Assembly: GCA_965197405.1 (NCBI GenBank)
Contig: OZ240206.1
Span: 3,286,001-3,350,000 of the forward strand
DNA from: G965197405 sp965197405
GTDB taxonomy: Bacteria > Chloroflexota > Dehalococcoidia > Lucifugimonadales > JAGWBF01
DNA length: 64,000 nucleotides
Direction of reading: 5' to 3'
Part shown: positions 41,491 through 48,165 of the stretch, piece by piece
How positions within the stretch are numbered: position 1 is the first letter of the stretch
Layout: the number at the start of each line of letters is the position of its first letter
The notes under the pieces: model-generated
What the model saw: the letters and a program-made list of their open reading frames with translations, nothing else
Told to the model about the DNA's origin: nothing
The model's database searches: none
Position numbers and translations under genes: made by a program

Positions 41491-41663
41491 GTGTCCGAGG
41501 GGCCGAAGCGGAATGCGCCGTGGCCGCTGCGAATATGTCCCTCCGGGGCGGCCTTCTGGAGAGCGCGATGCTCGATCCCTCCGGTCTGACCCCCTGGGCG
41601 GCTGTTCGGAGAGCGCAGTGCTCAGTCCTATGCAGCCGGTCCCGGATTCGGGGGACGGGAACC

Positions 41664-41730
41664 CTCCAGGTTTCTCGGCGGGAAACGCTGGAAAAGCCTG
41701 AAACTGACTCCATTATTGCCGAACGCCCGT
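41664..41730 (-). terminator. Conserved hairpin element 3' of HTH/coil gene, copy 2
   Basis: AGGTTTC (41668-41674) with a GAAAC partner at 41682-41686, then TGGAAAAGCCTG, CATTATT and CGCCCG, in the same order as at 18352-18418. The IS630-type element now separates it from the HTH/coil gene. Confidence 0.5.
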
Positions 41731-41812
41731 GCGAAAGGAAGGGTTTAGCGTCATCCACGCCCAAAGTGTTCTGTTCAGTTCCACGAAACCCTAAGCGCCG
41801 TTCCGACATGGG

Positions 41813-42854
41813 CTAGTACCGTTTCAATTTAATTCTATTGGATATACATGTTTGAGCTTACTGCGAGCGTCCCCCGGTCGTGGCCGAGGGCAGGCTCTGG
41901 GTGGAGAACCGCCAGTCTATGATGGCGGCGGCCTCATTGCGCTCGCGTTCGAGCGCCGCGACCTCCCGTTTCAGCAACACTTCATCGCCGGTCCGGCGGT
42001 CCAGACACTGCCTGCTGAAGACGCTCAACTCGATCTCAGCCATGTTCAACCAGCTTCCGTGATTGGGTGTGTGGTGAAACTCCAGGCGTTTGGCTATGCG
42101 GCGCGCCTCGGACGGCGCAAACGCTTCGTAGAGCGAGCCGGGCTTGTGGGTGTTGAGATTGTCCAGCACCAGCCGGATCACTGTGGCGTCAGGATATGCC
42201 TCGTCCACCAACCACTTCATCCGGTGCGCGAAGTCCACGGCAGTCCGGCACCCGGTCACCTCGACGTGCCTCCACCCACCCTTCGGTTCACAGAACATGA
42301 ACAGGTTCCGGGTCCCGTTTCGCTGGTACTCGGTGTCATAGCGCTCCACCCGTCCGGGCTTGGCTTTGACGGGCGGCCTCACGTCCCCGAGCAACTGCTT
42401 GGAGGACTCGTCGAAACACACCACCGGACGCTCCCGGTCGTACTCTTCGCAGTACAGAGCCTGCCCCGTACTGGATACGGGGTGCGCTTCCTGCTTGCCG
42501 TCCAACTTGCGCTCCCGGCCCGGCCTTGGCTTGTCATTGATGGCGGCCTCAAGTCCTTCCTCGACGGACCGCTTCCGCACTCTGGCAACGGTGGCGGCAT
42601 TGGTCAAAAGCACACCCGCTATCTCAGCGTCCCGAAGTCCTTCATCCGCTTTGAGCAGCGCCAGCGCCCGCTTGACGGTGCGGACTGACGGCTTGCCCCG
42701 GTGGGAAACCTCATTGAGACGGGAGCGTTCGGATTCAGCCAGCTTGACTTTATACTTGATGGCAGCCATGTCTGGATACTCCCTCACAGAAAGATCATAC
42801 CCAAGTATGGCTGCCTTCTCATATCCTTGTAAATCTATCTGGAAACAGTACTAG
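41813..42854 (-). mobile_element. IS630-type element in the stop codon of the HTH/coil gene
   Basis: CTAGTACCGTTTC at 41813-41825 and GAAACAGTACTAG at 42842-42854 are inverted repeats with one mismatch, each containing TA, the target dinucleotide of this family. The TA at 42852-42853 is part of the TAG stop (42851-42853) of the neighbouring HTH/coil gene. Length about 1,040 bp. Confidence 0.75.
41858..42769 (-). pseudogene. IS630-family transposase with internal deletion filled by a REP palindrome
   Basis: 303 codons from ATG 42769 (MAAIKYKVKLAESERS). The N-terminal HTH (RTVKRALALLKADEGLRDAEIAGVLLTN) leads to ERKLDGKQEAH. There the frame passes through a REP-like palindrome (42458-42482, protein PVSSTGQAL) straight to YCEEYDRERPVVCFDE. 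In normal family members roughly 70-90 residues (the second HTH part and linker) lie between these two segments. The DDE core remains: D in VVCFDESSKQL, D in RLVLDNLNTH, E in GSWLNMAEIEL. Reading frame is kept, but the protein is probably inactive. Confidence 0.75.
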
Positions 42855-43690
42855 TTTCTCCAGAGGTTGAAGGTCAGGACCCTCCGCACCCACCGCCGCA
42901 ACTCCACCCAGGCTAGGGCCTTATGTACATCGTGGAGGGTCTCCTTGCGCCAGTTCAGCTGATCACTGCGCCACATGCCCGTCAGAGGCATCGTCTCCGG
43001 CGGCAGGGTCAGCCCGTGTTGTTCCAGCATGGCAACCTCCAGCGCCCGGACGCGCTCCTCGATGCGAAGCCACTCCAGGCCCTCGCCGGTGCCCCTGTGC
43101 CCCGCCTTCCAGATCTCGCGCCACTCGTGGATGAGCGGCCACGCCTCGCCGTAGACCTCCTCGTCATCGGACGCGGGCTCCTTCGTCACCAGCTCGGGGT
43201 ACAGCCGCTTCGGGACGCTGGCCGCCGCCGGCTTTCCGGTTTCCTGCGCCACTTTGGACACCGCCCGGGCGCCCCGGGGAGTCACAGGCTGAGCCGGCCC
43301 CCGCCCCATGGGCTTCGGCTCTCTGACCTGCTCCTCACGCAGCGCCTGAAGATCTTCATTCATCGCTTTGCGGGCATCTTCGAGGCCGCTTAGGAACTCT
43401 ATCTCCAACGCATCCACCCGCCGGTCCAGGGCGTCAATCCGCTCGCGCTGTTGGGCCGCCTGTTCGTTGCCGTCCGCCATCACGTGCCGCTCCAGCGCCA
43501 TCCGCACCAGTTCGGACAGCTCCCCGCGCTCCATGCTCGTCTGCACGGTCCTGGGATCCAACCCCAGAGTCTCCGCCGCTCCCTTCAGCCGCTTCTCCCG
43601 AACCATCCCACGCAGCAGGGTCATCAGCCTCATGTCGTGCCGCTCATCGCCGCTTGCGGTCCTTGCCTGCTGGCTTCCGTTTTCTGACAT
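42851..43690 (-). CDS. HTH/coiled-coil protein of unknown function, copy 2
   Basis: 279 residues from ATG 43690 (MSENGSQQARTAS) with GAGGGAGGAAGGA directly upstream. Same plan as the protein at 18512: small N-terminal HTH-like part (MRLMTLLRGMVREKRLKGAAETLGLDPRTVQTSMERGELSELVRMALER), coiled coil (QQRERIDALDRRVDALEIEFLSGLEDARKAMNEDLQALREEQ), linker, and conserved C-terminal domain (YPELVTKEPASDDEEVYGEAWPLIHEWREIW...LEWLRIEERVRALEVAMLEQHGLTLPP). The end (LTFNLWRN) shares its TAG stop with the IS630 target. Unknown family; its repeated pairing with four-HTH genes argues for a common role in control or partition of the element. Confidence 0.75.
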   Translation of the reverse strand: MSENGSQQARTASGDERHDMRLMTLLRGMVREKRLKGAAETLGLDPRTVQTSMERGELSELVRMALERHVMADGNEQAAQQRERIDALDRRVDALEIEFLSGLEDARKAMNEDLQALREEQVREPKPMGRGPAQPVTPRGARAVSKVAQETGKPAAASVPKRLYPELVTKEPASDDEEVYGEAWPLIHEWREIWKAGHRGTGEGLEWLRIEERVRALEVAMLEQHGLTLPPETMPLTGMWRSDQLNWRKETLHDVHKALAWVELRRWVRRVLTFNLWRN

Positions 43691-43820
43691 TCCTTCCTCC
43701 CTCTGCAAAATCGCGGTTTATAGCTTGGGGTTTTGCGACCCAAGGGCCGGTCTGCCGTCTGCAAACTTGCCGTTTTCATACGGGGGATTTGCCCTCCCCG
43801 CAGCAACCGGCCCCTGACAC

Positions 43821-43928
43821 AAAGTGTTCGCCGTTTTCGTCCTATAGGGAGGGCTTCCCTTCCTCTTTCAGCTTGCCCAAGACCCACTTTGCAAACTTGC
43901 AGACCGACTCCATTCCCTGTACAGCCCC
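43821..43928. promoter_or_regulatory. Fixed-architecture element, copy c
   Basis: AAAGTGTTCGCCG, GTCCTATAGGGAGGG, TTTCAGCT and CTGTACAGCCCC at 0, about 17, 46 and 96 bp: the same layout as the copies at 19582 and 20114. It is in the intergenic region between the HTH/coil gene (leftwards) and the conjugation operon (rightwards). Confidence 0.65.
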
Positions 43929-43964
43929 ATGACATCAAACCGGCCCCTCGCCGGGTAATCCCCT

Positions 43965-44011
43965 GGAAGGGATTGCATGTATGAAACGGTTTCATGGATG
44001 AAATCCCTTCC
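43965..44011. promoter_or_regulatory. 47-bp near-perfect palindrome before the conjugation operon
   Basis: Two 23-base arms (43965-43987 and 43989-44011) match at 20 positions about a single central G at 43988. Outer part GGAAGGGATT/AATCCCTTCC, inner part TATGAAAC/GTTTCATG. It lies 80 bp before the GTG of the first conjugation gene. The right arm and what follows recur at 57360-57405. A compound operator or transfer-origin-like site is likely; no T-tract supports a terminator. Confidence 0.7.
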
Positions 44012-44090
44012 GAGGGATAATGCTCGTCTTCCCGCGCCTCCACACTCGGTGGCAACCATCACGAGCCCATCGACGAGGAGGAGGCGAAAC

Positions 44091-44708
44091 GTGGGAGTTC
44101 CATCGACCATCCGAAAGTCCCTTGGCAGAGCCGGGCGGCTGATGCCCCTGGCCGCCGCGCTGCTCCTGGCGGCGCTTCTGGCGATCCCCGCAAGCAACAC
44201 GGCCCTGGCCCAGTCCCCGCCCGGCGACGAGATCGTCCTGGTCAACGCAGACCGGGAGTTCGTCGAGCGCAAGGGCGGAGGACAGTTCGTCGCCCGCCCC
44301 GTCTTCGACCGCAAGATCGCAAACCTCTTCTACGCCATCCGGGACGCCGACACCGGCGACTGGATCAGCGCCATGTACCGGGTGAAGGGCGGCGAGAAGA
44401 AGCGCAGCGACGGCTGGGAGTACTCGTGGGAGTACCCAGACCTGAAAGAGCACCTCGAGCTCGACCGGGACCGGGCCTACCTGCTGGTCATGCTGGCCGA
44501 GGCCGAGGACGGCAAGAGGGGCGACTTCTACGCCGTCATACCCATCCACCAGCCGGGGCGCATCTGGGACAAGATTCTGTCCGCCCTAAGCCCGGCGCGC
44601 TGGGCCAAAGCCTTCGCCGGCTGGGTCATCGAGGGCGTCCACGGGACCCTCTGCGGAGTTGTCGAGCGGGCGTCCGGCGAGGACGCCGACAACTGCCGAG
44701 GAGGGTAG
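44091..44708 (+). CDS. Secreted/anchored conjugation-operon protein
   Basis: GTG at 44091 is chosen because GAGGAGGAGGCG stands 4 bases upstream; an ATG at 43977 inside the palindrome is in the same frame. 205 residues: signal peptide (RAGRLMPLAAALLLAALLAIPASNTALA), then a soluble domain (DEIVLVNADREFVERKGGGQFVARPVFDRKIANLFYAIRDADTGDWISAMYRVKG...YLLVMLAEAEDGKRGDFYAVIPIHQP) and a C-terminal amphipathic helix (WAKAFAGWVIEGVHGTLCGVV). First gene of the type IV secretion operon; family not recognised. Its position suggests an envelope component of the transfer channel. The next gene begins 2 bp after its stop. Confidence 0.72.
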   Translation: MGVPSTIRKSLGRAGRLMPLAAALLLAALLAIPASNTALAQSPPGDEIVLVNADREFVERKGGGQFVARPVFDRKIANLFYAIRDADTGDWISAMYRVKGGEKKRSDGWEYSWEYPDLKEHLELDRDRAYLLVMLAEAEDGKRGDFYAVIPIHQPGRIWDKILSALSPARWAKAFAGWVIEGVHGTLCGVVERASGEDADNCRGG

Positions 44709-44710
44709 AC

Positions 44711-45691
44711 GTGGCCGACATCATCACCGGCACCCCTCCCGATCTGACCTACGGCCACTGGCTGGTGCAGCAGGCGTGGATGGTCGTCTGGGCCGTCACC
44801 TCCGCCGCCCTGGTGGTCATCCTCGGCTGGATGGGCCTCTCGTTCATCATCTCCGACCACGTGGGCCGCGCCCAGGCGGGGTGGCGGGAGATGGTCCCCC
44901 GCCTGGTCCTCGGCCTGGTGGCCGCCGCGTCGTCCCTCTGGTGGTGCGCCCTGGTCCTGGACGTGGCCGACGCCGTGTCCGGCTTCATTGCCTACTCCCT
45001 GAACGTCACCCCCGGCGACATGCTGCGCTCGACCCTGAGCACGCTGATGACGGCGGTGCAGGCCGGGAGCGTGGGCATGGCGCTGCTGCTGGCGGCGCTC
45101 TACCTGGTCTACGGCTTTTTCGTGCTCTACGTCCTGGTGCAGATGGTGCTGCGCCTGGCCCTCATCGACATCCTGCTGGCCCTGGCCCCCATCGCGTTGG
45201 GGCTATGGATACTGCCCCACACGGCGGGCTGGGGCCGCCACTGGCTCCGGCTCTTCATGACGACGGTGTTCCAGCAGGCCATCCAGCTCATCGCCCTGGC
45301 GTTGGGCTTCGGGTTCCTGCGCGAGTTCGCCGCGATAGCGGCCTTCGAGCCGGTGCAGGACCTGATCTGGAAGCTGCTCATGTCCCTGGCCTTCATCTAC
45401 ATGGCGAGCCGCGTCCCCGCCATGTTGGGCAACGCGGGCACCTTCGACTCATGGCTCTCGATGCTCTACTTCGGCATGAACCTGCCCTCGTCGCTGATGC
45501 GGTCGGCCCGGACCATCGGGCTGCTGGCGGGCGGGGCCGCAGGGGGTCCGGGAGGGATGGCGGTGGGCGCGATGGCGGCCAGCGCGGGCGTCTCGGCAGC
45601 CGCGAGCGGCCTCAGCTCGGCGGCTTCGATGGCGACCCCATCGGGCGGCGGAGACGCGGGCGGCGACGCCCCCAAAAGCGCCGACGAGTAA
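44711..45691 (+). CDS. TrbL/VirB6-like conjugal transfer membrane protein
   Basis: 326 residues, GTG at 44711 with GAGGAGGG just upstream inside the previous gene. After ADIITGTPPDLTYGHWLVQQ there are at least six hydrophobic helices (for example MVVWAVTSAALVVILGWMGLSFII, LVLGLVAAASSLWWCALVLDVADAV, SVGMALLLAALYLVYGFFVLYVLVQMVL, LIDILLALAPIALGLWILP, FQQAIQLIALALGFGFL), then a Gly/Ala/Ser-rich tail. The order of helices and the A-P-(I/L)-x-(L/I)-x-x-W motif are typical of TrbL/VirB6 inner-membrane channel proteins. Its place beside pilin-like and PrgI-like genes supports this. Confidence 0.8.
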   Translation: MADIITGTPPDLTYGHWLVQQAWMVVWAVTSAALVVILGWMGLSFIISDHVGRAQAGWREMVPRLVLGLVAAASSLWWCALVLDVADAVSGFIAYSLNVTPGDMLRSTLSTLMTAVQAGSVGMALLLAALYLVYGFFVLYVLVQMVLRLALIDILLALAPIALGLWILPHTAGWGRHWLRLFMTTVFQQAIQLIALALGFGFLREFAAIAAFEPVQDLIWKLLMSLAFIYMASRVPAMLGNAGTFDSWLSMLYFGMNLPSSLMRSARTIGLLAGGAAGGPGGMAVGAMAASAGVSAAASGLSSAASMATPSGGGDAGGDAPKSADE

Positions 45692-45836
45692 CGACAACTA
45701 CAACCCATGCGGCGCGGCCCGGCCCAATCAAGAACGCGAAGGAGGTGGGAGCGATGTGCAGCTAGCCGAGCGGAGACAGCGAGACCGATAGAGACCAGCA
45801 AGAGACTCCGAAACGGAGTCCGAGAGGAGAGAAGGA

Positions 45837-46106
45837 ATGGAAGACCTGACACAGACCATATCGAACCTGGTGGGCATCCTGCTGGGCGTCGTGGGGGCCA
45901 TTGGCGTGGGCTTCTTCATCTACGGGGCCTACCTGTACCTCACGGCCAGCGGAGCGCCCCACCAGATGGAGCGCGGCAAGAGCGCCATGATGACCGCCCT
46001 GGCGGGCATCGTCCTGGCGATGGTGGCCTACGGCGTCGTGGAGTTGGTGATGAACGCGGTGGTGGGATCGCCGGTGGACCCCAACGTGCCCAACCCCACG
46101 GAGTAG
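45837..46106 (+). CDS. Small two-helix pilin-like (VirB2/TrbC) protein
   Basis: 89 residues from ATG 45837, preceded by GAGAGGAGAGAAGG. Two hydrophobic helices, NLVGILLGVVGAIGVGFFIYGAYLYLTASG and MMTALAGIVLAMVAYGVVELVMNAVVG, are separated by a short loop containing HQMERGKSA. This is the pattern of VirB2/TrbC-type conjugative pilins or of small membrane proteins in Gram-positive-like conjugation systems. No cleavable signal sequence is obvious. Lies between the TrbL-like and PrgI-like genes. Confidence 0.72.
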   Translation: MEDLTQTISNLVGILLGVVGAIGVGFFIYGAYLYLTASGAPHQMERGKSAMMTALAGIVLAMVAYGVVELVMNAVVGSPVDPNVPNPTE

Positions 46107-46131
46107 GCGGACGCAGGAAGGAGAGAGAGCT

Positions 46132-47832
46132 ATGAGAGAACATGAGGTGCCGACCCACGTGCAGGCCGAGGACAGGGTGCTGCTGTGGTTCACGTTTCCC
46201 CAGGTGGTGGCGATGACGGCGGTGTGCGCCCTGTCCTACGGCGCATACCGCTACGCCCCCGTCGGGCCGTCCGAGATGAGGATGGCGATTGCCGTCCTCA
46301 TGGGCCTGGTTGGGCTGGTCGCCGTCGTCGGGAAGATAGGCGGTCGGCGGCTGCCCCTGGTGGCCGCCGACCTGTTGAAGTACCGGCTTGGGGCGAGGCT
46401 CTACGCCGGGCCGCCGTCCGAGCTGATGCGGAGCGAGCCGCCCGCCCCGGCCCAGCAGGTGAAGGGCGGCCCCGGCCCCCTGCGGCTGATGGCGAGGCGG
46501 GCGGGCAAGACCCTGCGCCGCCTCCGCCCCAAGCGCAAGGGCCGGGGGCGGAAGGGCGGGCGGATGCCCTTCCGCCCCCACCGCTGGTTCGGCAAGCCCA
46601 AGAGGACGGAGGCTGACAAGGACAACATCAACGGCAAGGACAAGCGCAAGAAGAAGCCGAAGGGCTTCCTCGCGGTCATGGCCGCCGTCGCTCTGGCGGC
46701 GGCGGTCGCCGTCCCACAGGCGGCCCTTGCCGACGACCACGAGCCGTGGCGGGATGAGATCGACTTCGAGGTGACGGAGCCGGTGGAGGGGCGGCGGCTC
46801 TTCGTCGAGGGACTCACCGTCTCCGGCGACCGGGCCGCCGTCACCCTGCGGGCCGCCACCGCCCTGGACATCCGGGTGCGGGCCTTCGGCGGGCCGGAGG
46901 GCAGTTGGCTGCGCTTCTGGGGATCGGCCTCCCTGGACGAGGGGGAGAGCATCGACTATTCCCTCCCGCTGCACGGACCCGCTCCGTCCTTCACCTTCTC
47001 GTGGGAGGACACGCTGGGGCAGGCTGGGGCCGTCACCGTCGAGGGCGGACAGATCCCGTACCCCCTTCCGGCCATCGACGGGGAGCTCTGCGACCTGCGG
47101 GTCGTCTCCCTGAGCTGGAGTCCGGGGGTCGTCGAAGGAGCCGTCGCCTCCGAGTGCGTGTCCACCATCGAGCACCCGGTCGAGCTTCAGACGGTGGCCG
47201 GACACGCCAGCGTCACCGAGACGGCGCTGATGGACGCCGAGGTGACGGCCATCGCCGGAACCCTCACGGTCGCCGGAAGCGGCTCCCAGGCCAGCGCGTC
47301 CTTCGTGCCGGGCGGCGAAACCCGCTTCCGGCTTCCCGTCGGAGCGGGCGAGGCCGTCCACGCCGTGTCCATTGAGGCCGACCTTGAGGCGAGTCTCAGC
47401 ATCCCGATGCCCCCGCTGACGCGGCTCACCCACCACCCGGCCCGGGTCGAACACGTCACCAAGACCGTGCATCTCCATCGCCCGGGGGACAGCGACTCCG
47501 ACAGTGAGACGGCGACGGCCACCTGCGAGGACGGCTCCACGTCGTCCGCCACCGCGACGGCCTACGCCTACGTCCCCAGCGCCACCATCGCCAGGCAGGT
47601 GACGGTGAACGTCCAGCACAAGGAACACGTGAAGGCCGAGACGGTAGAGCGGTCGCCCATCGGCCGGAGCCGTGATGAGGCCCTGGCCCTGGCGTCGAGT
47701 GTCGGGGCCGACGACCCCTTCCAGGCGCTGGTCCTGCCGGAGCCTGAGCCGGTTGACCCGCCCGCCGAGCAGGAGCCCGCAGACGGCCTGAGCGACTGGT
47801 TCAGTATCCTGGGATGGGAGTGGCCCTGGTGA
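46132..47832 (+). CDS. PrgI/VirB3-like protein fused to a large exported domain
   Basis: 566 residues, ATG 46132 behind AAGGAGAG. Residues 1-105 are PrgI-family: MREHEVPTHVQAEDRVLLWFTFPQVVAMTAVCALSYGAYRY and a second helix, MAIAVLMGLVGLVAVVG. A very basic linker (about 120-175) is followed by a signal-like helix, GFLAVMAAVALAAAVAVPQAALA (about 178-200), with an ALA-D cleavage motif. The remaining 365 residues are soluble and beta-rich (ITFEVTEPVEG-type repeats, then TATCEDGSTSSATATAYAYVPS). In other systems PrgI is a stand-alone protein of about 100 residues. Cleavage at ALA could release the C-terminal domain outside the membrane. It overlaps the next gene by 19 bp. Confidence 0.75.
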   Translation: MREHEVPTHVQAEDRVLLWFTFPQVVAMTAVCALSYGAYRYAPVGPSEMRMAIAVLMGLVGLVAVVGKIGGRRLPLVAADLLKYRLGARLYAGPPSELMRSEPPAPAQQVKGGPGPLRLMARRAGKTLRRLRPKRKGRGRKGGRMPFRPHRWFGKPKRTEADKDNINGKDKRKKKPKGFLAVMAAVALAAAVAVPQAALADDHEPWRDEIDFEVTEPVEGRRLFVEGLTVSGDRAAVTLRAATALDIRVRAFGGPEGSWLRFWGSASLDEGESIDYSLPLHGPAPSFTFSWEDTLGQAGAVTVEGGQIPYPLPAIDGELCDLRVVSLSWSPGVVEGAVASECVSTIEHPVELQTVAGHASVTETALMDAEVTAIAGTLTVAGSGSQASASFVPGGETRFRLPVGAGEAVHAVSIEADLEASLSIPMPPLTRLTHHPARVEHVTKTVHLHRPGDSDSDSETATATCEDGSTSSATATAYAYVPSATIARQVTVNVQHKEHVKAETVERSPIGRSRDEALALASSVGADDPFQALVLPEPEPVDPPAEQEPADGLSDWFSILGWEWPW

Positions 47833-48146
47833 GGCGTCTATTGACGGCAACCCTTCTGGCCGGGGCTGCGCTGGCGACCACCGGCGCGGCCCCGCCCGAG
47901 GAGCAGGCCATGCTGGACGCCTTCGACCGGGTGTTGACTGCGATGGCCTACGCCGCCTCCGGACTCTGCCTCTTCGCCATCGTCTGGGCGGGCTTCGTCC
48001 TGATGGCCGAGGGAGCCGAGGAGCGGGGCGGCGGCAAGGCCAAGAGCGCCGTCGTGATGGCCGTCGTCGGCCTGGTGCTGGTCCTTCTGGCCAAGGCCGT
48101 CGCCGCGCTGCTGCGCAGCGGCCTCGTCCCGTTCCCCACCCCCTAG
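47814..48146 (+). CDS. Second pilin-like membrane protein with signal peptide
   Basis: 110 residues. A signal peptide, VRRLLTATLLAGAALATTGAAPPE, is followed by two hydrophobic helices, AMAYAASGLCLFAIVWAGFVLMAEG and SAVVMAVVGLVLVLLAKAVAALL, joined by AEERGGGKAK. The layout (leader, two helices, basic loop) is that of VirB2/TrbC pilins. It overlaps the PrgI-like gene by 19 bp and is followed 19 bp later by the VirB4 gene, so all are in one transcript. Two pilin-like genes in one operon is notable; one may be the pilus subunit and the other an accessory. Confidence 0.75.
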   Translation: MGVALVRRLLTATLLAGAALATTGAAPPEEQAMLDAFDRVLTAMAYAASGLCLFAIVWAGFVLMAEGAEERGGGKAKSAVVMAVVGLVLVLLAKAVAALLRSGLVPFPTP

Positions 48147-48165
48147 CGCAAAGGAGAAGACCGAG

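Larger units (their letters stand above)
41200..41812. other. Intergenic stretch with REP-like palindromes
   Basis: No gene supported. Contains REP-like palindromes at 41426-41451 and 41466-41490, and the conserved hairpin element at 41664-41730 that also occurs at 18352-18418. It is the counterpart of the repeat-rich spacer 17249-18511 of the first module. Confidence 0.6.

Noticed and set aside
41258..41809. 183-codon minus-strand frame with VSSTGQALRTG
   Set aside because: The frame is formed by two REP-like palindromes and the conserved hairpin element; no homology and no start signal.
43994..44020. Eight-codon leader peptide MDEIPSEG as a called gene
   Set aside because: Present twice with a silent change, but no ribosome-binding site, and the same bases are explained by palindrome conservation; kept as part of a finding only.
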